Source of the DNA: Roseiflexus sp.
GTDB taxonomy: Bacteria; Chloroflexota; Chloroflexia; Chloroflexales; Roseiflexaceae
Direction: 5' to 3'
NCBI GenBank assembly: GCA_025062325.1
Contig: JANXAL010000130.1
Location: 1-37,416, forward strand
Length of the DNA stretch: 37,416 nucleotides
The translations under genes were made by a program, and so were the position numbers. Positions 16,584-24,167 of this stretch are shown here, in pieces; the first letter of the stretch is position 1, and every line of letters starts with the position of its first letter. The notes under the pieces were generated by a model, which ran no database searches, was not told the DNA's origin, and was given only the letters and a program-made list of their open reading frames with translations.

Positions 16584-16807
16584 ATGAACATTCACAAAAT
16601 AATCCGACGCTGCGCCGGCGATGGTTTTTGAAAAATTATTCCGCTATCCACCCGCTCGCCTGGCGCCTAAAGTCGCAGGCTACGGTTGCGCAGCCCGCCT
16701 TCGCGGACTGCACTGAGCGATATCGGATTATTTTCTCAAACTCCAAAAGCCGCAGGCTACGGTTGCGCAGCCTGCCTGCGCAGGCTTTACGGATTAATTA
16801 TGTTCAT
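16584..16807 (-). mobile_element. MITE-like element carrying the GC-rich repeat, locus B
   Basis: A 224-bp block bounded by imperfect inverted ends: ATGAACAT at 16584 and ATGTTCAT at 16800-16807, each followed inward by an AATCCG-type word. Inside, on the minus strand, are two copies of the GC-rich unit also seen at 1141-1290 (16651-16709, and a shorter one at 16750-16787), with the same GGAGTTTGAGAAA spacer and the same GGATAGCGGAAT flank. It codes for nothing. It lies between the ABC operon and a truncated Nudix gene. Confidence 0.6.
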
Positions 16808-16844
16808 CAGCCCGCAGCGTCCCAGCACATTCGAGGAGCTACCG

Positions 16845-17102
16845 ATGACACCGCACGATGCTCAGATCGACCCGCAGCGCCCGATCGCCGCGACAACGCG
16901 GTTCGCCGCGTGCGGCGTCGTGTATCGCTGGACGCGCGACATCGCTCTTGAGTTTCTCATCATAAAGAAACGCAATCACTGGACCCTGCCGAAGGGCCAC
17001 CTTCTGCAAGGTGGGTCGGCTGCTGAAGCGATATTACGAGAAGTCGCCGAGGAGACGGGCGTTCGGGGCATAGTGTGCAGCGAACTGCTGCAAACGTTGT
17101 AA
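16845..17102 (+). pseudogene. Truncated Nudix hydrolase
   Basis: An 85-residue product with GAGGAG before ATG 16845. It has the Nudix opening ('RFAACGVVYRW', 'EFLIIKKRNHWTLPKGH') and most of the Nudix box, but stops 13 residues after it, at 'SELLQTL', where a full protein needs about 50 more. The first Glu of the box (GX5E) is Gly57, while 'REVAEETGV' is kept. I see no continuation in the other two frames after 17102, and a half copy of the foldback repeat begins about 110 bp further on. Most likely a gene cut short by deletion or repeat insertion. Confidence 0.7.
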
Positions 17103-17209
17103 CCCCGTCGAGCCAGCGCAACATGTGACGTGAACACAGATACAGCGCCACTGTCTCGCAATCTTCGTTTATCATACGATATGTCTGGACTATTGCCCCG
17201 GCGATGATG

Positions 17210-17255
17210 GGAGAACACGAATTTGCACGGATTGGGACGGATGTACACGGATCGG
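17210..17255. repeat. Half copy of the GGAT/ATCC foldback repeat
   Basis: Read on the minus strand it gives GATCCGTGTACATCCGTC then CCAATCCGTGCAAATTCGTG, close to the right arm of the full copies at 11537 and 18235. Confidence 0.65.
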
Positions 17256-17367
17256 CAGCTTTCTGTCACAAACAGGCCCATGTGATTCCGTTGCCTCCAC
17301 GTCGTTCCCATGCTGCCACATGGCGCTCGGACCCGGAAGCGGAGAGGAGACGAACGGAGAAGCTGTC

Positions 17368-18213
17368 ATGCAAGATGTTGTCACTGAGCTGATGCGTTTG
17401 CTGGGACCGATCAATCTCGACGTGATCTTTCGACTGTTACTGACAATGGTACTGTGTGGGTTCATCGGTCTGGAACGCTCGAGTCACGAGCGGGCGAGCG
17501 GTTTTCGCCCGCACATTCTGGTAGGGTTGGGCGCCTGCCTGGTGACAATGGCGGGGGCGTATGGCTTTGCCGAGTTGACCGGCGAGCGCGATGCACTGCG
17601 GGTTGCCAGTTATGTGGTTTCGGGGATCGGATTTATGGGGGCTGGCGCGATCCTGCGCCACGGCACGACGGTGCGCGGTCTGACGACCGCTGCCACGCTG
17701 TGGGGCTGCGCTGGCATCGGCGTCACGGTGGCGACCGGTCTGGGATGGCTGGCGATTGCTGGCACTGTGCTGTTCCTATTCACACTAACAATTCTGGAGT
17801 GGTTCGAAGCGCGACTCAACTTCGGCAGTCCGGTGAGCCGGCTCCGCATCCACCTGTACGACGACAATCGCGCCGTCGGAAAGGCGCTCAACGCGCTTGC
17901 CCGGCTGGGGGCGCCAGTCAAACGCGCCACGGTGCTGCCCGGCGCTGGAACCTCGGCGCTGCTGGATGTCGAACTTGCGCGGGCGCTCACTGCTGATCAG
18001 GCGCCATTGCTGGCGAAGCAACTGCTGACGCTCAAAAAGTATGTCGCGCAGGTCGATACCACTGTTGCACCGCTGGATGAACCTGCGGACGAGGAGGAAG
18101 CGGCGGAAGCGCACGAGGAAGAGGTGGTGCCGCTCAATCTGAGCGACGACGACCTGCTGAAGGATCTCAACGAGCAAGACGAGAAAGAAAAAACGCCAGC
18201 GCCGCGCGCGTGA
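17368..18213 (+). CDS. MgtC/SapB-family membrane protein
   Basis: A 281-residue inner-membrane protein of the MgtC/SapB family, linked in other bacteria to low-magnesium growth and membrane energetics; its exact action is not settled. Family marks: 'RLLLTMVLCGFIGLERSSHER', 'GFRPHILVGLGACLVTMAG', 'RVASYVVSGIGFMGAGAIL' and 'VRGLTTAATLWGCAGIGV', making about five membrane helices in the first 150 residues. A soluble ACT-like region follows, then a very acidic tail ('DEEEAAEAHEEE', 'LSDDDLLKDLNEQDEKEK') that could bind cations; that is inference. ATG 17368 has GGAG 8 nt upstream; ATG 17320 in frame has none. Confidence 0.88.
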   Translation: MQDVVTELMRLLGPINLDVIFRLLLTMVLCGFIGLERSSHERASGFRPHILVGLGACLVTMAGAYGFAELTGERDALRVASYVVSGIGFMGAGAILRHGTTVRGLTTAATLWGCAGIGVTVATGLGWLAIAGTVLFLFTLTILEWFEARLNFGSPVSRLRIHLYDDNRAVGKALNALARLGAPVKRATVLPGAGTSALLDVELARALTADQAPLLAKQLLTLKKYVAQVDTTVAPLDEPADEEEAAEAHEEEVVPLNLSDDDLLKDLNEQDEKEKTPAPRA

Positions 18214-18234
18214 TGAGGCACGACCTGTCTTAAT

Positions 18235-18337
18235 GGGACGCGGATTTGCACGGATGCGACGGATTTGCACGGATTTATGAAGGTGAACGATCCCTGTTCA
18301 TCCGTCTCAATCCGTGCGGATCCGTGTGCTCCCCTGC
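18235..18337. repeat. GGAT/ATCC foldback repeat, copy 2
   Basis: About 100 bp nearly identical in plan to 11537-11635, sharing CATCCGTCTCAATCCGTGCG and the repeated GGATTTGCACGGAT words. The arms are imperfect inverted repeats around the centre near 18285. Confidence 0.85.
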
Positions 18338-18382
18338 ACTGACCAGAGTGTTCAAATACTGCGCACAGGCGCGGTTTTGCGT

Positions 18383-18410
18383 TTGCTCGCAGGGAAATCT
18401 CTGGTATAAT
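18383..18410 (+). promoter_or_regulatory. tRNA-Glu promoter
   Basis: A consensus TATAAT at 18405-18410 with TGG directly ahead (extended -10) and a weak -35 TTGCTC at 18383-18388, spacing 16 bp. It would start transcription about 5 nt before the tRNA. Confidence 0.7.
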
Positions 18411-18421
18411 GGCATTGGCGC

Positions 18422-18498
18422 GCCCCCGTCGTCTAGAGGCCAAGGACGCCACCCTTTCAAGGTGGAGATCACGGGTTCGAATCCCGTCGGGGGCGCCA
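18422..18498 (+). tRNA. tRNA-Glu (anticodon TTC)
   Basis: Complete cloverleaf: acceptor GCCCCCG (18422-18428) with CGGGGGC (18488-18494), anticodon stem CCACC/GGTGG around the loop CTTTCAA, which gives anticodon TTC, and T arm ACGGG-TTCGAAT-CCCGT. The discriminator G and CCA (18496-18498) are encoded. Confidence 0.97.
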
Positions 18499-18548
18499 GG
18501 GTTCCTCATCCACGAAGAACACGAAGGGGTCACGAAGATGATCTGGAA

Positions 18549-18575
18549 GAGAGCCGTTGCATCGCAACGGCTCTC
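18549..18575. terminator. Perfect 12-bp stem-loop between convergent units
   Basis: GAGAGCCGTTGC and GCAACGGCTCTC are separated by ATC. It lies between the tRNA (plus) and the end of the phosphatase gene (minus), so it can serve both. Neither side has a long T-run, so it may be a processing or stability element as well. Confidence 0.6.
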
Positions 18576-18613
18576 CTAATGTGCAATGGCTCTGCGCTCA
18601 TCCTCGCAACTCG

Positions 18614-19369
18614 TCAGTCATCAACGCCATTGAACGTGTCCTCATGGCGCTCGACAATTCGCTCAATCGGCACACTAACGGTCATGCGGCGTGCACGGTG
18701 TGCGCTTTCGCGTCCTATCACTGCGGCAACCACAATGCTGATGTCGTCTGCTGGCTCATTCCGGTCGAGTTCCATCGCGCGGTTGAGCAATGCTTCTGCG
18801 AGCGCCGTAGCGGGCTGATCCGCCTCCATACGCCAGCCTGCTAGGTAGTTGCCGAGCTCCATATCGACCCCATAGCGCTCGCCTGCCTTGAGCAATCCGT
18901 CGGTGAACATGACAACCTGCAACTCGGGGCGTAGCGCGATTTCGGTGATCACCGGCCTGGCGAGAGGATGTAAGCCGATTGGGGTCGATGGCTCATTGTG
19001 CAACTGCACCTCACCGTCGCTTAACACAAAGAATGGTGCAGGGTTGTTGCGCGAGACGCGCAGACTACCGCTGGCAAAGTCAATTGAGAGGATATTAAGC
19101 GTCGCCGAAGCCTGTCCCATGCGATAGGTGTAGAGATAGTCGTGGACAGCGCGCGCCACCACGCCGTCGCGCGCCCCATCTTTGAGTTGTGAAATTGCGC
19201 GCGTGGCGATCAGGTTGCTCAGCGTTTTGGCGCCACGTCCGCTCCCCTGCCCGTCCACCAGAACCACCGAAAGACCTCCGCCGGGTCGCTCGATCACTTC
19301 GACAGTGTCGCCGCTTTCGGAGGCTCCATGGCGCGGCACTTTGACAACAGCGATATCTATGTGCAACAT
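18614..19369 (-). CDS. SpoIIE-type PP2C phosphatase domain protein
   Basis: A 251-residue cytoplasmic protein made of one PP2C-like SpoIIE/RsbU domain. Metal-binding acidic residues are seen in 'VVLVDGQGSGRGAK', 'VVMFTDGLLKAGE' and 'NEPADDISIVVAAV'. Such domains remove phosphate from anti-anti-sigma proteins in partner-switching systems. No STAS or anti-sigma gene is in the window and there is no sensor domain on this protein, so it is a bare catalytic module. 'RNNPAPFFVL' fits the family core. The start at ATG 19369 has only a weak GAGAT ribosome site. Confidence 0.85.
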   Translation of the reverse strand: MLHIDIAVVKVPRHGASESGDTVEVIERPGGGLSVVLVDGQGSGRGAKTLSNLIATRAISQLKDGARDGVVARAVHDYLYTYRMGQASATLNILSIDFASGSLRVSRNNPAPFFVLSDGEVQLHNEPSTPIGLHPLARPVITEIALRPELQVVMFTDGLLKAGERYGVDMELGNYLAGWRMEADQPATALAEALLNRAMELDRNEPADDISIVVAAVIGRESAHRARRMTVSVPIERIVERHEDTFNGVDD

Positions 19370-19766
19370 GGTCGTATCTCAAATGTGTATCATTGCGAAT
19401 CAAGACTTTCTTCCTTTCATTGTAGAACGACGGAGAAGTCGTCGCAAGTGGGATGAGAGACGCGAGGCAAGGGGCAAGAAGGTTTGAAAGCAGGAAGGTG
19501 CGAAGGTTAGAGGGTTAAAGGTGGTTGTTGCACGGAGCAATGCAACCGTCTGTCGATATGTTTGCGCGAAAGCGGTTCTCTCTGTGGTCTCTGTGTCTCT
19601 ATGGTTCAGACGATCGAGCAGGAGGGAGGAGGCAAGAGGCCAGAGGGAGGAGGGAAGAGCTCACAAGGGGCAGGAGGCAAGAGGGGCTAGGGGGAGAGAA
19701 CCAGGTCTTCACTTCTCAGTTCCTGGTTCTCGCAACCCCTAACCCTTAACCCCTAATCCCTAATGC
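19370..19766. repeat. Polypurine and telomere-like G-rich tracts
   Basis: No gene. The region 19440-19520 and again 19615-19700 is nearly all purine on the plus strand, made of GAGG/AAGG words. A 10-bp inverted repeat, GAGAACCAGG/CCTGGTTCTC, is at 19696-19731. From 19733 to 19764 the plus strand reads as repeats of CCCTAA and CCCTTAA; on the minus strand, right after the stop of the binding-protein gene, this gives four G-runs of 3-4 with loops ATTA, TTAA and TTA, a canonical G-quadruplex pattern. The same motif follows the stop at 27414. Confidence 0.75.
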
Positions 19767-21161
19767 CTAGCCCTCAACAGTCTTCAGCAGCTCAATGGTC
19801 GGTTTGGCAGCCTCTTCGAGTTGCGCCTTAACGTCCATCCAGACTTTTGCCGGGTCCTCGCCATTGATCGTAATGCGCTCCAACCCCTTACCGATGATCT
19901 GGTCGCCGCCGCGGATATAGACGCGCGCTGCATCCTGCGGGCGAGTCTTCGGCAACTGCTCAACCGCTGTGCGGAAGTTCGGTCGCTCGGCAAAGTATTT
20001 CTGCATGCGCTCCGACTCGACGGCTGCCTTGCGCACCGGCATATACCCCGTGCGCTGCGCCCACTCAATTGTCCACTCCTCGCCGGTTGCGAAGGCGATC
20101 CACTTCATCGCCGCTCTCTGCTTTTCGGCGGGCAAACCGGCCAGGATCGCCATGCCTGCGCCGCCAGTGCAGCAGCCGAAGCCAGCCGGGCCCTCTGGCA
20201 GGAAGCCAGTGCCAACGGGGAACTGCGCATTCTTCTCGACACCTGCTAGCGCGGCGGTGCTCAACATCGCGCTAGCGGTCAGACCAGTGACGAAATCTTG
20301 AGTCACATCCTTGGGCGTGGTCGCCCACTTGTACGTCTGAGTCGTGTCGCGGTAGAAGTTGCCTGCTCTGACGCCGCCTTCCTCGTGGATGCGGATGGTG
20401 AAGTCGGGGTCGCTGTAGCGCCCGCCGAACTGCCAGATTACGCACTGGAAGAGCCAGGCGATATAACTGGCGGCGCTAGGGTGGGCAAATGCCGAGCGTC
20501 CCTCCTTGTTGAGCTTCGGCGCCCATTCGATGAACTCATCCCACGTCTTCGGCGCGCGATCTTCGAGACCGGCCTCCTGCCAGGCTTGCTTGTTGTAGTA
20601 GAATAGCGGGGTCGAGCGCGCGAACGGAATCCAGTACACGGTATTCTTGCGGATGCCTTCGTTGAGCAGCACATCCACATAGGCTTCGCGCTTGACGCCC
20701 TCGGCCGCCATCAGGTCGTCGAGCGGCTGCAGATGACCGTTGATGTAGAATGAGAACCACCAGACATCCGAGAGCAGACTAACGTCAGGAGTCTGACGCG
20801 CCTGAATGGCAGCGGTCAACTTCTGCGCCGTCTCTTCGTAATTGCCCTGGAATTGGTAGTTGACTTTGACATCCTTCTGTGAGTTGTTGAACGCCTCAAC
20901 CGTCGCCTTCTCGGCTTCGCCCAGAACGCCGCTGAACGATCCCCAGTAGGTAATCTCGACAGTTGAACCCATTGACCCTGGAGGCATAGTAGCTGGCGGC
21001 ACGGCGGTCGCCGGTGCGGTGGTGGGCGCCGCAGTCGCCGGTGCAGCGGTAGGCTCGGCAGTTGGCGATGTCGTGGCTGCGCCGCCGCAGGCTGCCAGCG
21101 TCAGCGCACCGGCGCCAGCAGCAACGCCGCGCAGGAATTGTCGTCGGGTGACCTTTGCCAT
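19767..21161 (-). CDS. UgpB-like sugar/glycerophosphate ABC binding protein (lipoprotein)
   Basis: Captures a solute outside the cell and hands it to the permeases encoded upstream. A 464-residue precursor with a twin-Arg-like start 'TRRQFLRG', a lipobox 'TLAACGG', and a linker of Thr/Pro/Ala repeats. The mature part reads as family 1 binding protein: 'ITYWGSFSG', 'QGNYEETAQKLTAAIQ', 'PFARSTPLFYYNKQAWQEAGL', 'PKTWDEFIEWAPKL' and 'RTGYMPVRKAAV'. These match UgpB (glycerol-3-phosphate) better than MalE, though a sugar ligand remains possible. AGAGGAAG precedes ATG 21161. Unusually the binding protein is last in the operon. No ATPase gene is present; a shared MsmK/UgpC-type ATPase elsewhere is expected. 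Confidence 0.9.
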   Translation of the reverse strand: MAKVTRRQFLRGVAAGAGALTLAACGGAATTSPTAEPTAAPATAAPTTAPATAVPPATMPPGSMGSTVEITYWGSFSGVLGEAEKATVEAFNNSQKDVKVNYQFQGNYEETAQKLTAAIQARQTPDVSLLSDVWWFSFYINGHLQPLDDLMAAEGVKREAYVDVLLNEGIRKNTVYWIPFARSTPLFYYNKQAWQEAGLEDRAPKTWDEFIEWAPKLNKEGRSAFAHPSAASYIAWLFQCVIWQFGGRYSDPDFTIRIHEEGGVRAGNFYRDTTQTYKWATTPKDVTQDFVTGLTASAMLSTAALAGVEKNAQFPVGTGFLPEGPAGFGCCTGGAGMAILAGLPAEKQRAAMKWIAFATGEEWTIEWAQRTGYMPVRKAAVESERMQKYFAERPNFRTAVEQLPKTRPQDAARVYIRGGDQIIGKGLERITINGEDPAKVWMDVKAQLEEAAKPTIELLKTVEG

Positions 21162-21410
21162 GGGTCTTCCTCTCCTCTCATCAGCATCTGTACCTGAGGT
21201 TGACGCCTGATACGACCGGTGCAATCCGTATGACTGCACCGGTCGTCTCAACCCTCAACCCCATGGGAACGAATGGGCCAGCGAATGAGACGCGAATAAA
21301 CGAATGCGAACGAACATGGCAACAATACGACATCCAATGTGTGACGCTTAACCCGCAACCTTCCGGCCTTCCTGCAACCCTTCTCACCCCTCGCCTCTTG
21401 CCCCTTGCCT
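21162..21410 (-). repeat. Intercistronic spacer with G/A-rich tract after the UgpE-like stop
   Basis: Apart from the hairpin, the part next to the permease stop (21340-21410) is polypyrimidine on the plus strand, so the minus-strand message is G/A-rich with runs of GGGG, GGGG and GGG within 35 nt. No gene seen. Confidence 0.55.
21212..21246. promoter_or_regulatory. Intercistronic 12-bp hairpin ahead of the binding-protein gene
   Basis: ACGACCGGTGCA (21212-21223) and TGCACCGGTCGT (21235-21246) pair perfectly with an 11-nt loop. There is no T-run on the minus strand, so it looks like an mRNA processing or stability hairpin that lets the binding protein be made in excess over the permeases. That role is inference. 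Confidence 0.6.
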
Positions 21411-22310
21411 TTATCCCTTCACCGCTCCGGCGGCAATGCCTTCGACGATGTAGCGCTGCGCCCAGACGAAGAGGACGATTACCGGCAGCACGACAAACAC
21501 GGTTCCCGCCATCACCACACCCCAGCGCGCCAGGCCTTCCTGGTCGAGCAGGCGCGCTACGCCGATGGGCAGGGTGCGCATGTCTTCCGTGCTCGTAATG
21601 ATCAGAGGCCAGAGAAATTCGTTCCACTCGTTGACAACCGCGAAGATACCGGTTGTCACCAGTGCGGGCATCGCCAGCGGTACGGCAATCGCCCACAAAC
21701 GGCGCATATGGCCTGCGCCGTCGATTTCGGCGGCCTCAAACACCTCACGCGGCAGCGTCATAAAGTACTGGCGCATGAGGAAGGTGCCGAACGCCGTCGC
21801 TGCGCCGGGCAGGATCAGCCCCCAGTATGTATTGACCAGCCCAAGATTACCCATCGTCAGAAAGTTCGGCACGATTGTGATCTGCGCTGGCACCATAAGC
21901 GCCGCCAGCACCGTCAGGAAGACGAGATTCTTGCCAGGGAAGCGCAGAAAGACTAGTGCATATGCCGTCAGCACCGCCAGAGTCATCTTAGAGAGCGTTG
22001 TTACTGCGGTCACAATGATGCTGTTGATGTAGTAGCGCGCAAACGGCGCCGCTTCCCAAGCGGCAGGATAGTTTTCCAGCGTGGGATTGAGCGGGATCCA
22101 GGTCGGCGGCACGGTGTAAATCTCACGGCTGGTTTTGAGCGATGCGATGAACATCCAGTAGATCGGCAGCCCGATCACCACGACAGAAATGGCGATCGCC
22201 GCATACCCTGCTATGCGCCAGAGCCACCCCCGCCTCACTGCGAGGACACGCTGGCGTCGCCTCTGTTGCATCGTTGCTGCACCCGATTGGAGACCCGCTC
22301 GCCGTTCCAT
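21411..22310 (-). CDS. UgpE/MalG-like ABC transporter permease
   Basis: One of two membrane subunits of the importer. About 299 residues from ATG 22310, with six expected membrane helices; the first is at 'IAGYAAIAISVVVIGLPIYW'. The EAA loop is 'EAAEIDGAGHMRRLWAIAVPLAMPA', and the C-terminus 'RYIVEGIAAGAVKG' is typical of MalG/UgpE permeases. The start is uncertain: ATG 22310 and ATG 22271 both lack a good ribosome site, and the longer frame to 22469 runs through a purine-rich repeat and is unlikely to be coding. It lies between its partner permease and the binding protein. Confidence 0.88.
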   Translation of the reverse strand: MERRAGLQSGAATMQQRRRQRVLAVRRGWLWRIAGYAAIAISVVVIGLPIYWMFIASLKTSREIYTVPPTWIPLNPTLENYPAAWEAAPFARYYINSIIVTAVTTLSKMTLAVLTAYALVFLRFPGKNLVFLTVLAALMVPAQITIVPNFLTMGNLGLVNTYWGLILPGAATAFGTFLMRQYFMTLPREVFEAAEIDGAGHMRRLWAIAVPLAMPALVTTGIFAVVNEWNEFLWPLIITSTEDMRTLPIGVARLLDQEGLARWGVVMAGTVFVVLPVIVLFVWAQRYIVEGIAAGAVKG

Positions 22311-22585
22311 AGATTTTAGAGGTAGGGGTTGAGGATTCAGAGGTTGCCTTCCGCCTTTCCCCCATGCAACCCTCACACTTCTCACCCCTCTGCTGTCAGC
22401 AAATGAGGAAGCGTACAAGCGAATAGGCACAAATATTTGAACGCGCACTGCCCGCTGCTTGCTCCTCACCCTTTACTTCTCGCCTCGCGCCTCTGGCCCC
22501 CTCTGGCCTCACGCCTCGCACCTCGCACCTTGATTCACCTTCCCGCGTTCACAGCACTCAATGCTCAATGACCGCCTTCCAACGC
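22311..22585 (-). repeat. Polypurine-type spacer between the two permease genes
   Basis: Low-complexity DNA, pyrimidine-rich on the plus strand at 22330-22380 and 22460-22545, with repeated CTCGCACCT and CTCACGCCT words. It interrupts an operon whose genes are usually adjacent, so it was probably inserted. No gene seen. Confidence 0.55.
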
Positions 22586-23497
22586 TCAACTGTAGTGTAC
22601 CCGCCGCTCGATAAACCGCAATTGCAGAATAGTTAGGATGAGCATCACCACGAACATCACCATCGCTACCACACCTGCCGGGCCAGCCTGCGACTGGATG
22701 AAGCCGCGCTCGTAGAGGTGGTACACCAGCATATTCGTGGCGTTCACCGGTCCGCCTTCAGTCATCACCTGGATGATGTCGAACGCCTGGAAGCACGCCA
22801 GCACGCTCGTCACCAGCAGGAAGAAACTGATTGGCGAGAGACCGGGAAGTGTCACGTGCCAGAATTGGCCCCATGGTCCAGCGCCGTCGATCCGGGCTGC
22901 TTCGTAGAGCGTCTGGTCAATGGTCTGCAATCCTGCCAGATAGATAACAACAGCGTAGCCCGCATTCTTCCAGATATAGACGATCAGCAGGGCAGTCATC
23001 GCCCAGTTCGGGTCGGCAAGCCAGTTTGGCGAACGAAAGCCGAACCAGCCGAGGATCTGCGCCAGCAACCCGAAACGCGGATCGAAGATGTAGATCCAGA
23101 CGATCGCAATTGCTGCACCTGACAGCATCGTAGGCGTGAAGAGCACTGCCCGCGCGCCATTGCGCCAGCGCAGCGGTTGGTTCAGCAGCAATGCTAGCCC
23201 TAGCCCCAGCACCATCGTCACAGTGACCGACACAACTGTGAACACCGCAGTGTTGATCAACACAATGCGGAAGATCTCACTGCTCAGGACGGTCTCATAA
23301 TTGCGCAAACCAACGAAGCGCTGGACTGGGCTGAGGAAGTTCCAACTGATTGTGCTCAGGTAGGCGTTGTAGATCATCGGCCAGAACGTAAATGCCGCCA
23401 GGAGCAGCACATTCGGGCTAATCAGCAGGAGAAACAATAATCTCTCGTGCCACTCACGTGCGCTCACGCGAGGGCGGGACCTAGAGAACGCGCTCAT
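22586..23497 (-). CDS. UgpA/MalF-like ABC transporter permease
   Basis: First subunit gene of the importer, 303 residues. Six membrane helices are expected: 'LLFLLLISPNVLLLAAFTFWP', 'TAVFTVVSVTVTMVLGLGLALLL' and others. 'NYETVLSS', 'FTPTMLSGAAIAIVWIYIFDP' and the EAA loop 'EAARIDGAGPWGQFWHVTLPGL' are standard for UgpA. ATG 23497 has no clear ribosome site of its own. It could be translated by coupling to the short frame that ends 12 bp before it and begins at a perfect Shine-Dalgarno (23615-23622). Confidence 0.92.
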   Translation of the reverse strand: MSAFSRSRPRVSAREWHERLLFLLLISPNVLLLAAFTFWPMIYNAYLSTISWNFLSPVQRFVGLRNYETVLSSEIFRIVLINTAVFTVVSVTVTMVLGLGLALLLNQPLRWRNGARAVLFTPTMLSGAAIAIVWIYIFDPRFGLLAQILGWFGFRSPNWLADPNWAMTALLIVYIWKNAGYAVVIYLAGLQTIDQTLYEAARIDGAGPWGQFWHVTLPGLSPISFFLLVTSVLACFQAFDIIQVMTEGGPVNATNMLVYHLYERGFIQSQAGPAGVVAMVMFVVMLILTILQLRFIERRVHYS

Positions 23498-23509
23498 AGC
23501 GTTTGCATA

Positions 23510-23608
23510 TCAACTGCAGCGGTGGCGCAGCTCAGTGCAGCGCTGTTCCTGATCGCCATCAGAAAACGCGCGGGTGCAACACCAGGTGCAGGTATTGGAT
23601 GGTTCCAA
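23510..23608 (-). CDS. Possible 32-residue Cys-rich leader peptide
   Basis: A perfect AAGGAGGT (23622-23615) stands 6 nt before a TTG, which opens 32 codons to TGA at 23512-23510, in the same frame as, and 12 bp before, the UgpA-like ATG. The product has five Cys ('NTCTWCCTRAF' ... 'QRCTELRHRCS'). It resembles no protein I know. It may be a leader that drives translation of the weakly initiated permease gene, or the Shine-Dalgarno match may be chance. Confidence 0.35.
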   Translation of the reverse strand: MEPSNTCTWCCTRAFSDGDQEQRCTELRHRCS

Positions 23609-23661
23609 GGCAACACCTCCTTATTAGTACCGCATCGGCGTTAAGGCGCCACAAACGGAAC

Positions 23662-23678
23662 ATTAAGTCGGACTTAAT
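23662..23678. promoter_or_regulatory. 17-bp palindromic operator candidate
   Basis: ATTAAGTC-G-GACTTAAT is a perfect palindrome about 55 bp ahead of the Shine-Dalgarno of the importer operon. Its AT-rich form and odd centre fit a dimeric repressor site (GntR- or LacI-like). No regulator gene adjoins it. It could also act on the plus-strand gene at 23824. Confidence 0.55.
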
Positions 23679-23823
23679 ACTCGATTAACCTCCGGTTTGC
23701 AGTCGCGTCTGATTGTACGCACACATATGCCAGCGACCCGGCCGCCACCAGTGGTATGCCGAACGCGATAGCGTAGTATCATTAGAGAGGGTTCGGATGC
23801 AGCCAGGTTCGGAAGGAGCTTCC

Positions 23824-24033
23824 ATGGTGCGCTGGATGGCTGATGAAGAGCTGACAGAGCTGCTACAGCGGTACTACAGCGGCGAAGGCAGTTTATGGCC
23901 CGCGATCCGTGAACACATCGCCGCCGAACTTCGGCGTCGCGGCATTGAGGGAGCGCGGCATATTCGCTTCCGCCGACGCGGTGACGGATACGAAGTCATC
24001 ATCGAAGACGCAAGCGGGTACGAATCCGAATAA
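23824..24033 (+). CDS. Small hypothetical protein, 69 residues
   Basis: AAGGAG stands 5-6 nt before ATG 23824. The product is helical at the start ('DEELTELLQRYYSGEGSLWPAIREHIAAELRRRGI'), then a short strand-like part ('HIRFRRRGDGYEVIIEDASG'). It has no Cys, signal peptide or membrane helix. I do not recognise a family. Its frame continues upstream to 23713 but nothing supports an earlier start. The gabT promoter begins 3 bp after its stop, so the two are separate units. Confidence 0.65.
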   Translation: MVRWMADEELTELLQRYYSGEGSLWPAIREHIAAELRRRGIEGARHIRFRRRGDGYEVIIEDASGYESE

Positions 24034-24035
24034 CC

Positions 24036-24064
24036 TTGCCAGCGCCCTGAACCTGTGCTATAGT
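24036..24064 (+). promoter_or_regulatory. gabT promoter
   Basis: TTGCCA (24036-24041) and TATAGT (24059-24064) are 17 bp apart, giving a transcript start near 24071 and a leader of roughly 97 nt. Confidence 0.7.
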
Positions 24065-24167
24065 CAAAACACTCTCCGCAGCGACGGTGACTGAACGCGG
24101 CATTGCTGGCAGTTGTCTGCTGCTTGTGTGTTCTTCCTTCTCCCTGCCGCCAGAGAAAGGATTCGCC

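Larger units (their letters stand above)
23498..23823. other. Divergent control region
   Basis: Holds the leader frame and palindrome for the minus-strand importer, and, toward the right, a possible plus-strand -10 (TATCAT, about 23777) for the small gene at 23824. Nothing else was seen. Confidence 0.5.

Noticed and set aside
19521-19749. Two short plus-strand frames in the polypurine region
   Set aside because: Products are Arg/Glu/Gly low-complexity, made by the repeat itself, without a ribosome site.
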